Origin: Paracoccaceae bacterium
Lineage (GTDB): Bacteria; Pseudomonadota; Alphaproteobacteria; Rhodobacterales; Rhodobacteraceae
Assembly: GCA_030148005.1 (NCBI GenBank)
Contig: JASBUI010000013.1
Coordinates: 124,001-188,000, forward strand
DNA length: 64,000 nucleotides
Reading direction: 5' to 3'
The notes under the pieces are model-generated. The model saw nothing but the letters and a program-made list of their open reading frames with translations, was not told the origin of the DNA and did no database searches. This document shows, one piece after another, positions 32,084 through 40,934 of this stretch. Position numbers and translations under genes: made by a program. Numbering within the stretch: the first letter of the stretch is position 1; every line of letters begins with the position of its first letter.

Positions 32084-32850
32084 TTCGGAACGGCGCCAAA
32101 CCGGCGCTCGCGCGCGCCAAAACGGGCCGAGATCCGCTCAAACTCGGCGGCGGTGAAATCGGGCCAAAGGGTTTCGACAAATTCATACTCGGCATAGGCC
32201 GATTGCCACAAAAGAAAGTTCGAAATCCGCGCCTCGCCCGAGGTGCGGATCACCAGATCGGGATCGGGCAGGAAACAGGTATCAAGGTGGCGGGCAAGGC
32301 ATTCGCTGTCCACGTCATCGGGGCTAAGCTTGCCCGAGGCGACCTCATGGGCCAGCCGGCGCGTGGCGCGGGTCACCTCATCGCGGCCGCCGTAGTTCAG
32401 CGCGATGGTCAGGTTCACCTTGTCGTTGTCACTGGTCAAAAGTTCCAGCTCATCCATCAGCTTGACCAGCTTGGGGTCCAGTTGAATGCGGTCCCCGATA
32501 AAGCGCACGCGCACGCCTTCGGCCAGAAGATCCCGGCTTTCGCGCATGATGTAGCGGCGGAAAAGCTTCATCAGGCCGGCAACCTCGCTTTGGGTGCGCT
32601 TCCAGTTCTCGGTCGAAAAGGCGAATATCGTCAGGTATTTAACGCCGATCTCGGGGCATTTGCGGACGATTTCCTTGACCCGCCGCGCGCCTGCGTGATG
32701 GCCGAAAAGCCGTGGTCGCCCGCGCATCGTGGCCCAGCGTCCATTGCCATCCATGATAATCGCGACATGGCGCGGCCCGTCGGGGCTTTGGTGCATTTCA
32801 GCATCCCGCGTAATGCGCGGATCATCGGTCGTATCGGTCGGTTTGGCCAA
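32080..32850 (-). CDS. uppS: undecaprenyl diphosphate synthase
   Basis: 256 aa, starting at a TTG (32850) with GGGAG 7 bases upstream; the first ATG (19 residues in) would leave little before the active site. The catalytic Asp lies in HVAIIMDGNGRWA, with ENWKR and RTSGEARISNFLLWQSAYAE also present. It condenses eight isopentenyl units onto farnesyl diphosphate to make the carrier lipid for peptidoglycan and lipopolysaccharide. Confidence 0.95.
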   Translation of the reverse strand: MAKPTDTTDDPRITRDAEMHQSPDGPRHVAIIMDGNGRWATMRGRPRLFGHHAGARRVKEIVRKCPEIGVKYLTIFAFSTENWKRTQSEVAGLMKLFRRYIMRESRDLLAEGVRVRFIGDRIQLDPKLVKLMDELELLTSDNDKVNLTIALNYGGRDEVTRATRRLAHEVASGKLSPDDVDSECLARHLDTCFLPDPDLVIRTSGEARISNFLLWQSAYAEYEFVETLWPDFTAAEFERISARFGARERRFGAVPK

Positions 32851-32875
32851 AAGGGCTCTCCCGAATGCGCAGGTC

Positions 32876-33439
32876 TCAGACCTGCATGATTTCGCCCTGT
32901 TTGGTCTCTAGCTGGGCATCAATGGCGGCAATGGCCTTGTCCGTCAGGTCCTGAACTTCGGATTCCCAAAGCTTCTGGTCGTCCTCGGACATCCCCGCCG
33001 CCTTGGCTTTCTTGATCTGGTCCATTCCGTCGCGGCGCACGTTGCGCACCGACACGCGGGCGTGTTCGGCATATTGAGCGGCCACTTTCGTCAGCTCGCG
33101 GCGGCGCTCTTCGTTCAGGTCGGGGATTGGCAGCATGATGATCGTGCCGTTCAGCTGGGGGTTGATCCCAAGCCCGCTTTCACGAATCGCCTTTTCGGCT
33201 TTTCCGACAAGTCCCTTGTCCCAGATATTGACCGTGACCATGCGCGGCTCTGGCACGTTGATCGTGCCGATCTGGTTCAGCGGCGTCAGCGCGCCGTAAG
33301 CATCCACCATAATCGGCTCAAGCATAGAGCCGCTGGCGCGCCCGGTCCGCAGCGAAGCGAATTCCGTGCGCAGGGATGTCATGGCGCCGTCCATCCGGCG
33401 CTCAAGATCATCAAGATCGATTTCCAACTCTTCAGACAT
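32876..33439 (-). CDS. frr: ribosome recycling factor
   Basis: 187 aa. The family blocks are [57 protein letters not shown] and [18 protein letters not shown]. With EF-G it splits post-termination ribosomes. The start has GGAGAAGG just upstream. It follows pyrH by 116 bp, the usual pyrH-frr pair. Confidence 0.97.
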   Translation of the reverse strand: MSEELEIDLDDLERRMDGAMTSLRTEFASLRTGRASGSMLEPIMVDAYGALTPLNQIGTINVPEPRMVTVNIWDKGLVGKAEKAIRESGLGINPQLNGTIIMLPIPDLNEERRRELTKVAAQYAEHARVSVRNVRRDGMDQIKKAKAAGMSEDDQKLWESEVQDLTDKAIAAIDAQLETKQGEIMQV

Positions 33440-33555
33440 GCCTTCTCCGGGACAAGTTTCTTCCTCAGACCTGCTATACCCTTGATCGGCGCTGTTTGTA
33501 TAGGCCGCAAGGGGGGCTGATCGCGCAGAGGTTGCCGCGCGCGCCGGGCGTCAGG

Positions 33556-34305
33556 TTAGCCGCCGACCGTCGTATAGGTGCCCTCACCTGCCAGAATGCC
33601 GCGAAAGCCGCCCGGCTCATCAAGCGAAAAGACGATGATGGGCAGATGGTTGTCGCGCGCAAGGGCAATGGCGCTTGCATCCATCACCTTCAGGTGACGC
33701 GCCAGAACCTCGTCATAGCTGATCTTGTCATAACGCTTGGCATCGGTGTGAACCGCCGGGTCCTTGTCGTAGACGCCGTCAACCTTGGTGCCCTTGAAGA
33801 TCGCCTCACAGGCCATTTCGGATGCGCGCAGCGTGGCGGCGGTATCGGTGGTGAAATAGGGGTTGCCGGTGCCGGCGGCAAAGATGCAGACGCGCTTTTT
33901 CTCAAGATGGCGCACGGCGCGGCGGCGGATATAGGGCTCACACACCTGATCCATCGGAATGGCCGATATAACACGCGTGAACACCCCGATCTCTTCCAAG
34001 GCGCTTTGCATCGCAAGCGCGTTCATCACCGTGGCGAGCATGCCCATATAGTCAGCGGTCGTGCGCTCCATCCCCTGGGCAGAGCCCTGAAGCCCGCGAA
34101 AGATGTTGCCGCCGCCGATGACCATACAGATCTCAACGCCCATATCATGGACCGATTTCACCTCGGCGGCGATGCGTTCAACCGTGGGAGGATGAAGGCC
34201 ATAGCCCTGATCGCCCATCAGCGCCTCGCCGGAAATTTTCAGCATCACCCTTTTGAATGAGGGCGGCGCGTTTCCGGACGGGCCATCTTGGGTTTGGGAT
34301 GTCAT
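33556..34305 (-). CDS. pyrH: uridylate kinase
   Basis: 249 aa of the amino-acid-kinase fold: [33 protein letters not shown], and [20 protein letters not shown] are PyrH signatures. It phosphorylates UMP to UDP and is regulated by GTP/UTP in the family. The N-terminus is extended by about 15 residues compared with the E. coli protein. It heads the long minus-strand block and diverges from miaA across 125 bp. Confidence 0.96.
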   Translation of the reverse strand: MTSQTQDGPSGNAPPSFKRVMLKISGEALMGDQGYGLHPPTVERIAAEVKSVHDMGVEICMVIGGGNIFRGLQGSAQGMERTTADYMGMLATVMNALAMQSALEEIGVFTRVISAIPMDQVCEPYIRRRAVRHLEKKRVCIFAAGTGNPYFTTDTAATLRASEMACEAIFKGTKVDGVYDKDPAVHTDAKRYDKISYDEVLARHLKVMDASAIALARDNHLPIIVFSLDEPGGFRGILAGEGTYTTVGG

Positions 34306-34430
34306 GGCTGTGCCCCTTGCAGTTCATGCTTTGATTTGGGCGCAAAATGTCTCAAAAGCGGGGCAGGTTCAACGGGGAAGCTTGCGGAATTTGCATTCCC
34401 ATCGGGCAAGTGGTCCACACCAAAGGGAAA

Positions 34431-35321
34431 ATGACGCAAAAACCGCTTATAGATGTCGATCGGATCGACCCTTCGATCCCGGTATTGATTGCCGGACCGA
34501 CGGCTGTGGGCAAATCATCGCTTGCGCTTGAGGTGGCGGCGCGGACCGGCGGCGCGATCGTGAATGCCGATGCTTTGCAGGTTTATGACGGCTGGCACAT
34601 CCTGACGGCGCGGCCGGGTGCGCAGGATCAGGCGCGCGCGCCGCATCACCTTTATGGCCATGTCAGTTATCGCGACAGCTATTCGGTCGGGGCATGGCTG
34701 CGCGACATCACGCCGCTGCTGAAGGCCGACCCCGCGCCGGTGATCGTCGGGGGCACCGGGCTTTACTTTGCGGCGCTGACCGAAGGGCTGGCCGAGATAC
34801 CGGCAACACCGCCCGAGATCCGCGCCAAGGCTGATGCGCATCTGGCCCGCGTTGGCCTGACCGCGATGTGCGCGGAGCTTGACAGCCAGACCAGCGCGCG
34901 CATCGACCGCAACAACCCCATGCGGGTTCAGCGCGCGTGGGAGGTGCTTGCCGCAACCGGGCGCGGGCTTGCCGCTTGGCAGGACGAAACGCCTGCCCCG
35001 CTCTTGCCGCTTTCAAAGGCCCAAGGGCTTGTCATGAACGCGGGCAAGGATTGGCTGAACGCGCGCATCAACCAGCGCTTTGATCAGATGATCACCGGCG
35101 GCGCGCTGGATGAGGCGCGGCAGATGGAACCGGACTGGGACCCTGCCCGCCTGTCGTCCAAGGCGATCGGCGCGGCCCAGCTTATTGCGCATCTGCGCGG
35201 ACAGATGACACTGGCCGAAGCAACATGGGCGGCCAAGGTCGCCTCGCACCAATATGCCAAGCGCCAGCGCAGCTGGTTTCGCGGGCGCATGAAATCCTGG
35301 ACAGAGATCGCGATGGGCTAG
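34431..35321 (+). CDS. miaA: tRNA dimethylallyltransferase
   Basis: 296 aa from the ATG at 34431 with AAAGGG just upstream; the frame continues 28 codons further but lacks family similarity there. The P-loop is VLIAGPTAVGKSSLALEVA, followed by IVNADALQVYDGWHILTARP and VGGTGLYFAALTEGLA. MiaA adds the isopentenyl group to A37 of tRNAs reading U-starting codons, using dimethylallyl diphosphate from the Dxr pathway. Confidence 0.95.
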   Translation: MTQKPLIDVDRIDPSIPVLIAGPTAVGKSSLALEVAARTGGAIVNADALQVYDGWHILTARPGAQDQARAPHHLYGHVSYRDSYSVGAWLRDITPLLKADPAPVIVGGTGLYFAALTEGLAEIPATPPEIRAKADAHLARVGLTAMCAELDSQTSARIDRNNPMRVQRAWEVLAATGRGLAAWQDETPAPLLPLSKAQGLVMNAGKDWLNARINQRFDQMITGGALDEARQMEPDWDPARLSSKAIGAAQLIAHLRGQMTLAEATWAAKVASHQYAKRQRSWFRGRMKSWTEIAMG

Positions 35322-35415
35322 GTTCCGCCTATGGGGTCAATGCGTGCCATGTTTTTGCCCCGATTGGTTCATAATCCTGAAAAACGATGATGAACGACGC
35401 TGTGGAGGGCACTGG

Positions 35416-36210
35416 ATGAACGCAGAAGACGCACCGCGCATCCGCGTAGTTTCGATCGCAAGTCTGGCCAGTAAGGGCCGCTGGCGGATCGAGGCGATGC
35501 GCACGTCCAGCGATCACCTTTTCCTCTGGTTCACCCGCGGCCAGGGACGGATCACCGTCTCGGGCATCACCCATGGCTATGGCCCTCATAATGCCATTCT
35601 TGTTCCGGCCGGCGCCGTGCACAGCTATGAGGTTGGGCGTCAGGTTCTGGGCACGGCGGTCTATATCCCGCCAACCGCCGATCTCTACATGCCTGACGAA
35701 GCGGTGCAGTTTCGCGTTCGAGAGCCGCGCGCGCAGGCCGAGCTTACCCAGATCCTCGAAGCGCTGCGCTCTGAACTTGAAAGCGAAGCGCCCGACCATC
35801 TGCGCGCCTCGGTCCTTCATGCGGGGCTTTTGGGTGTCTGGATGGCGCGCAACGAAAGCGAAACCTTCGCGCGTGAGGATTATGGCGCGGCCTCTGACCG
35901 GCTTGCGGCCGAGTTCACAGACAGGCTTGAGCGGGATTTCAGAACCGGCAAATCGATCGCCTCATATGCACGCGACATGGGGATCACACCCACGCATCTG
36001 ACGCGCGCCTGCAAGACGGCCTGCGGCAAGCCTGCATCGGCGCTTTTGACCGACCGGGTCATCGCCGAAGCGCAGGTCATGCTGAAGGACACGGATCGGC
36101 CCATTGGCGAGATATCGGCCCAGCTTGGCTTTACCTCGCCGGGCTACTTTTCACGCGCATTTCATCACTCGACGGGATTTACCCCATCGCGATTCCGAAA
36201 AATCGGGTAG
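35416..36210 (+). CDS. AraC-family transcriptional regulator
   Basis: 264 aa from the ATG at 35416 with GGAGGG upstream. The N-terminal half is a cupin-like sensor domain (HNAILVPAGAVHSYEVGRQV). The C-terminal double HTH is typical: SIASYARDMGITPTHLTRACK and IGEISAQLGFTSPGYFSRAFHHSTGFTPSRFRK. It lies 244 bp upstream of the ABC transporter operon on the same strand, so regulation of that importer is plausible but not shown. Confidence 0.9.
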   Translation: MNAEDAPRIRVVSIASLASKGRWRIEAMRTSSDHLFLWFTRGQGRITVSGITHGYGPHNAILVPAGAVHSYEVGRQVLGTAVYIPPTADLYMPDEAVQFRVREPRAQAELTQILEALRSELESEAPDHLRASVLHAGLLGVWMARNESETFAREDYGAASDRLAAEFTDRLERDFRTGKSIASYARDMGITPTHLTRACKTACGKPASALLTDRVIAEAQVMLKDTDRPIGEISAQLGFTSPGYFSRAFHHSTGFTPSRFRKIG

Positions 36211-36454
36211 ATTGACCCTAGGTCAGTGCGTTGACCCGTTGCTGCACAATGTCGCTTTTGTGACGGATGCAGGTCGCAAAAGTTACATTAAAGGACGGAA
36301 CCAACCGTTGACCTCTGCCTGCCCATGCTGCTGAATGGGCCGGGATAGCAGGATGCGGGGATGTTTTCCGAAAGGGCAAGTGCGCCTTGACGAAACATGG
36401 TTTCGAAGCAGCTTGTCTACTATTGCGAAAATTATGTGTCACAGGGAGAACAAG

Positions 36455-38125
36455 ATGACGCACTCGACCATCAACGGCAAACCGTTGCACCCGGCGGTGA
36501 CAATGTATGCCGAAGAGCATAAAGCCGGCAAACTCAACCGACGAGAGTTTCTTGCCCGCGCATCCGCTCTGGGCGCCACGGCAACGACCGCCTATGCGCT
36601 GATCGGCGCTCAAAGCCCGGCCAAGGCTGCCGCGCATATCCAGGCAGGCGGGACCCTGCGCATTCAGACCGAAGTTCGGGGCCTGAAGGATCCGCGCACC
36701 TATGACTGGTCGCAGATCGCGAACTTCTCGCGCGGCTGGCTTGAGTATCTGGTCGAGTATCAGTCCGACGGTACATTCAACGGCATGCTTGTCGAAAGCT
36801 GGGACGTTAACGACGACGCCACCAAGTACACGCTGAACGTTCGCAAGGGCGTAAAGTGGAACGACGGCTCTGACTTCACCGCCGAAGACGTGGCGCGCAA
36901 CATCACCGGCTGGTGCGATAAATCGGTCGAAGGCAACTCTATGGCCGGCCGCATGGCCACGCTGATCGATCCGGCAACCGAAAAGGCCCTTGAAGGCGCA
37001 ATTGTTGTTCAGGACAGCCACACCGTGGTTCTGAACCTGCCCCAGCCCGACATCTCGCTGATCCCCGGCATGTCCGACTATCCGGCCGCGATCGTGCCCG
37101 CCGGTTATACGCCTGAGACGATGCTGGACAGCCCCGTCGGAACCGGCCCGTTCAAGCCGGAATCGCTTGAGGTTGGCGTCAAGGGCGTCTTGGTGCGCAA
37201 CACCGACCACACATGGTGGGGCACCGAAGTTTATGGCGGCCCATACCTCGACCGGATCGAGATGATCGACTATGGCACGGACCCCTCTGCTTGGGTTGCG
37301 GCGGCCGAATCCGAAGAAGTCGACATGCTTTATGAAACCGTGGGTGAGTTCATCGACGTCATGGATGCGATCGGCTGGGAGAAATCCGAGGTCGTGACCG
37401 CGGCAACCATCGTGATCCGCACCAACCAGGAAGCCGAGATTGACGGCATGAAGCCCTATGCCGATCGCCGCGTGCGCAAGGCTTTGGCGATGGCCGTCGA
37501 CAACTCTGTCTGCCTTGAACTGGGCTATGGCAACCGCGGCATTCCGGCCGAGAACCACCATGTCTGCCCGATCCACCCCGAGTATGCAGAGCTTCCGCCG
37601 CTCAAAGTGGACCGCGATGCTGCCATGGCGATGATGACCGAAGCGGGGATGGCCGACTTTGAGCATGAGATCATCTCGATCGACGATGACTGGCGCAAGA
37701 ACACCACCGATGCGGTGGCCGCACAGCTTCGCGATGCAGGCTTCAAGGTCAAGCGGACCATCCTGCCCGGCAACACCTTCTGGAATGACTGGGCCAAGTA
37801 TCCGTTCAGCTCGACCAACTGGAACCAGCGCCCGCTTGGCGTTCAGGTTCTGGCGCTTGCCTATCGCTCGGGCGAGGCATGGAACGAGGCGGCCTTCTCG
37901 AACAAAGAGTTCGATGATCTGCTTACCAAGGCCCTGTCGATCGCCGATGCCGACAAGCGCCGCACGGTCATGGGCCGGATCGAAACGATCATGCAGGACG
38001 AAGGCGTGATCATTCAGCCCTACTGGCGCTCGCTCTATCGTCACCACACCGACAAGGTCGTGAACGGCGAGATGCACCCGGCGTTTGAAATCCACGTCCA
38101 AAAGCTTGGTCTGGCAGCAGGCTAA
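36455..38125 (+). CDS. ABC transporter substrate-binding protein (peptide/nickel type, SBP_bac_5)
   Basis: 556 aa from the ATG at 36455 (GGGAG upstream). A Tat signal RREFLARA (residues 29-36) is followed by a hydrophobic stretch and an AKAA cleavage site, so the protein is probably exported folded. The solute-binding body has [18 protein letters not shown] and the typical GTGPF motif. It starts the operon SBP - two permeases - double ATPase. The ligand could be an oligopeptide or another large organic molecule. A large antisense frame over this gene is a codon-bias shadow. Confidence 0.92.
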   Translation: MTHSTINGKPLHPAVTMYAEEHKAGKLNRREFLARASALGATATTAYALIGAQSPAKAAAHIQAGGTLRIQTEVRGLKDPRTYDWSQIANFSRGWLEYLVEYQSDGTFNGMLVESWDVNDDATKYTLNVRKGVKWNDGSDFTAEDVARNITGWCDKSVEGNSMAGRMATLIDPATEKALEGAIVVQDSHTVVLNLPQPDISLIPGMSDYPAAIVPAGYTPETMLDSPVGTGPFKPESLEVGVKGVLVRNTDHTWWGTEVYGGPYLDRIEMIDYGTDPSAWVAAAESEEVDMLYETVGEFIDVMDAIGWEKSEVVTAATIVIRTNQEAEIDGMKPYADRRVRKALAMAVDNSVCLELGYGNRGIPAENHHVCPIHPEYAELPPLKVDRDAAMAMMTEAGMADFEHEIISIDDDWRKNTTDAVAAQLRDAGFKVKRTILPGNTFWNDWAKYPFSSTNWNQRPLGVQVLALAYRSGEAWNEAAFSNKEFDDLLTKALSIADADKRRTVMGRIETIMQDEGVIIQPYWRSLYRHHTDKVVNGEMHPAFEIHVQKLGLAAG

Positions 38126-38141
38126 GCCAGTTGAAATTGCG

Positions 38142-38172
38142 GCGGCCGCCTTCGTTTTTCGGGGGCGGCCGC
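38142..38172 (+). terminator. hairpin between binding protein and permease
   Basis: The arms GCGGCCGCC (38142-38150) and GGCGGCCGC (38164-38172) are perfectly complementary around a T-rich 13-base loop. A second small stem (CACCC/GGGTG) follows at about 38175-38190. It probably limits read-through or protects the binding-protein mRNA, as with the hairpin after dctP. Confidence 0.65.
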
Positions 38173-38268
38173 AGCACCCAAAGCGGGTGTCCCTGCCCCG
38201 GTCTGGCCGGTTGGGACGATCCAAGCCACGAAGGCACTTAACCCCGCGCTCTGACAACAGGGATATAT

Positions 38269-39405
38269 ATGGGACTGTTCATTCTGCGCAGGCTGGGGGT
38301 CATGATACTCACGGCCATTTGCCTGACTTTTATCGTCTTCTTTCTTACCAACCTCTATCCGAACCTGGAAAAGCTTGCCAAGCAGCAGGGCAACCAGCGC
38401 ATGCAGGACCACGAGGTTGCGATCTGGCTTGGAAACCGGGGCTATCGCACGCCGCTGGACGCCGATCGTCTGGCCAGTTTCAAGGCGGGCAAGATCACAA
38501 ACGATGAACTGGCAGCTTCCATAAACACCGGCTTTGACAGCCGCCTTTTGCGCAACTACGGCGAATGGCTGGGAGTATTGCCGGGCTATGTCGTGACCGG
38601 CACGGACGGCAAAGAGCGGCGACGCTGTTCGGCCTCTGGGCTTGATCGCGCCGATGAGCCACGCTTTTGCGGCCTCCTGCAGGGGGACTGGGGCTATTCG
38701 ACGGTGTTTCGCGACGAGGTTTCAACCATCGTTCAGCGCAGGCTTTGGATGACCGGCAAGCTGATGCTTTTCGTGATGATCGTGATGGTTCCGACCGCGC
38801 TGGTGATCGGGGTTCTGGCGGGGATGCGCGAAGGTTCTCGTCTTGACCGGGGGCTGTCGACCTTTTCGATCATCACCACAGCGACGCCCGAATATGTCTC
38901 TGGCGTCCTGTTCATTGCGGTCTTTGCCTCATCGGCGGTGGGGCTGAAATGGTTCAAGGGCACCGCGACCTCGGCGATGAATGATGCCACCTTTGCCAAC
39001 TTCACGCTGCCCGTCCTGACGATCGCGCTTTACGGGATCGGCTATATCGCGCGGATGACGCGGGCCTCGATGACCGAGGTGATGACAGCGCAATACATCC
39101 GAACCGCAAGGCTGAAGGGCGTGGCCTTTAGCCAGATCGTCATGAAACACGCCCTGCGCAACGCGCTGATCGCCCCCTTCACGGTGATCATGCTGCAGTT
39201 TCCATGGCTTTTGAACGGCGTCGTCATCGTCGAGACGCTGTTCAACTACAAGGGCTTTGGATGGACGCTGGTGCAGGCGGCGGGCAACAATGATGTTGAA
39301 TTGTTGCTGGCCGTGTCGGTGGTGTCGGTCGTCGTGGTTTTGGTCACTCAACTGATCTCGGATATAGGATATGTCTTCCTAAATCCGCGCATCAGAATAG
39401 CATAG
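38269..39405 (+). CDS. ABC transporter permease, DppB/OppB-like, with large periplasmic insertion
   Basis: 378 aa, longer than the roughly 310-340 aa usual for DppB. The first membrane helix (FILRRLGVMILTAICLTFIVFFLTNLYP) is followed by about 120 extra, mostly soluble residues (about 30-150, with two cysteines, CSASGLDRADEPRFC). Then comes the standard permease core with the EAA-type loop YIRTARLKGVAFSQIVMKHALRNALI. It pairs with the next permease and follows the binding protein by 143 bp. Confidence 0.9.
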   Translation: MGLFILRRLGVMILTAICLTFIVFFLTNLYPNLEKLAKQQGNQRMQDHEVAIWLGNRGYRTPLDADRLASFKAGKITNDELAASINTGFDSRLLRNYGEWLGVLPGYVVTGTDGKERRRCSASGLDRADEPRFCGLLQGDWGYSTVFRDEVSTIVQRRLWMTGKLMLFVMIVMVPTALVIGVLAGMREGSRLDRGLSTFSIITTATPEYVSGVLFIAVFASSAVGLKWFKGTATSAMNDATFANFTLPVLTIALYGIGYIARMTRASMTEVMTAQYIRTARLKGVAFSQIVMKHALRNALIAPFTVIMLQFPWLLNGVVIVETLFNYKGFGWTLVQAAGNNDVELLLAVSVVSVVVVLVTQLISDIGYVFLNPRIRIA

Positions 39406-39418
39406 GGGGGCCAGAGCC

Positions 39419-40831
39419 ATGGAACCACTTTCCTGGACCGGCGCGATGGGGCCCGTCTTTCTTCCACTTCTTCTGGGCTTTGCAGGCATCTTCGTGGTTG
39501 CTGTCATCGCCGCGATCCCGCTGTCCTACCTCTCTGGCGGCAATGCCGCGGGGCCGGCGATCGGCAATGGGCGCAGCGATACTTTCGCGGCCGTTCTGTT
39601 CGCCGCCAAGACAAGCCTTGTGACATTGATCGCGATCGTCATCGGCTACGGGGTGATCGGCCTTGCGCTATCGGTCGAGGCGCGCGGCATATTGGGCAAC
39701 CTCTTTGCCCGCTTCCTTCCGGTCTGGATCGCGCTGATCGTCACCTTTGCCGTCTCGATCCACTTCAAGCGGCGGCTGGGGCTTTATGGCAAGCTGTTTG
39801 ACAGCCTGATCGGGATGATCGGTTTTGCGCTGGTGATGTTCTGGGTCTACACGGCGATCTTTGCGGGTATGGGAATGATCATTACCCACGCCCCGCTGGA
39901 ACAGGTGTCGGGCATGAAGAACAAGGTGCCGGGCACGCCGCTTCCTGAGGGGGTAGATGGGCTGTCTTATTACCTTCTGGGCGGGGACAACCTTGCGCGC
40001 GATGTCTTTAGCCGGATGGTCGCAGGCAGCCTTGAGGTGATCAAGATCGCGCCTTTCGCCACGGTCTTTGCCTTTATGGTCGGGATCACGCTGGGCCTGC
40101 CGGCGGGGTACTATGGCGGCAAGCTGGATACTTTCCTGTCGTTCCTGTCCAACCTCATCCTCGCCTTCCCTGTGATCCTGCTCTTTTATCTTCTGGTCAC
40201 ACCCGAGATCGTGGCCACGGGGATACCGGTCTATATGGCGGGGGTTCTCTTTATCTTTCCGATCCTCTTTCTGCTTATCCTCTTCAACTCGCGGTTCTTT
40301 ACGCAGCCCTTGAAGAACGCGATCTACCTTGCCGTGACGCTGGTGATCGGTGGCTGGCTGTACCTTGGGATCGCCTGGGACGCAGATCCCTTGGGGATCG
40401 TAGGCTTTCCGCCGAACCTTCTGGTGGTTTTCGTGTCGGTTGTCTTTGTCAACTCGCCCACCGTCTTTCGGATCGTCCGGGGCCTGGCGCTGGATATCAA
40501 GACGCGCGACTATGTCGCCGCCGCCCAGACCCGCGGCGAAGGCCCGTGGTACATCATGCTGTGGGAGATCCTGCCCAATGCGCGCGGGCCGCTGATCGTC
40601 GATTTCTGCCTGCGCATCGGCTATACGACGATCCTTTTGGGAACCTTGGGCTTTTTCGGACTTGGGCTTGAGCCTGAAAGCCCTGACTGGGGCTCGACGA
40701 TCAACGAGGGGCGCAAGCTTTTGACGATCTACCTGCACCCTGCCCTGCCACCGGCCTTTGCGCTTTTGAGCCTTGTGCTTGGCCTGAACCTTCTGGCGGA
40801 CGGGCTTCGCGAGGAAAGCCTGCGGGACTGA
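39419..40831 (+). CDS. ABC transporter permease, DppC-like, enlarged
   Basis: 470 aa, against about 280-340 aa for usual DppC proteins. An N-terminal block of about 160 residues carries four extra membrane helices, and another extra stretch lies near residues 270-330. The C-terminal EAA loop is DYVAAAQTRGEGPWYIMLWEILPNARGP, typical of DppC. The gene begins 13 bp after the first permease and ends before an extragenic repeat copy. Confidence 0.9.
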   Translation: MEPLSWTGAMGPVFLPLLLGFAGIFVVAVIAAIPLSYLSGGNAAGPAIGNGRSDTFAAVLFAAKTSLVTLIAIVIGYGVIGLALSVEARGILGNLFARFLPVWIALIVTFAVSIHFKRRLGLYGKLFDSLIGMIGFALVMFWVYTAIFAGMGMIITHAPLEQVSGMKNKVPGTPLPEGVDGLSYYLLGGDNLARDVFSRMVAGSLEVIKIAPFATVFAFMVGITLGLPAGYYGGKLDTFLSFLSNLILAFPVILLFYLLVTPEIVATGIPVYMAGVLFIFPILFLLILFNSRFFTQPLKNAIYLAVTLVIGGWLYLGIAWDADPLGIVGFPPNLLVVFVSVVFVNSPTVFRIVRGLALDIKTRDYVAAAQTRGEGPWYIMLWEILPNARGPLIVDFCLRIGYTTILLGTLGFFGLGLEPESPDWGSTINEGRKLLTIYLHPALPPAFALLSLVLGLNLLADGLREESLRD

Positions 40832-40849
40832 AACCACACCGGGGCGGCG

Positions 40850-40897
40850 CCGGGGGCCAGCCCCCGGACCCCCGGGGATATTTGAACCACAAAGAAG
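40850..40897 (+). repeat. extragenic element, copy C
   Basis: A CCGGGGG/CCCCCGG hairpin (40850-40867) is followed by CCCCGGGGATATTTGAACCA and CAAAGAAG (ending at 40897). It begins 19 bp after the permease stop and lies inside the transporter operon, before the ATPase gene. Confidence 0.75.
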
Positions 40898-40934
40898 CCG
40901 CAGAGCGCGGGTTCGTGGATGGGAGTTTGGACGG

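Noticed and set aside
36218-38257. 679-codon open frame antisense to the ABC binding-protein gene
   Set aside because: It mirrors the codon bias of the real plus-strand gene (Tat signal, family motifs, ribosome site), has no ribosome site and contains no recognisable domain.
39668-40837. 389-codon antisense frame over the DppC-like permease
   Set aside because: Extremely rich in Arg, Gln, Asp and His, as expected for the complement of hydrophobic membrane-protein codons; no domain or start signal.
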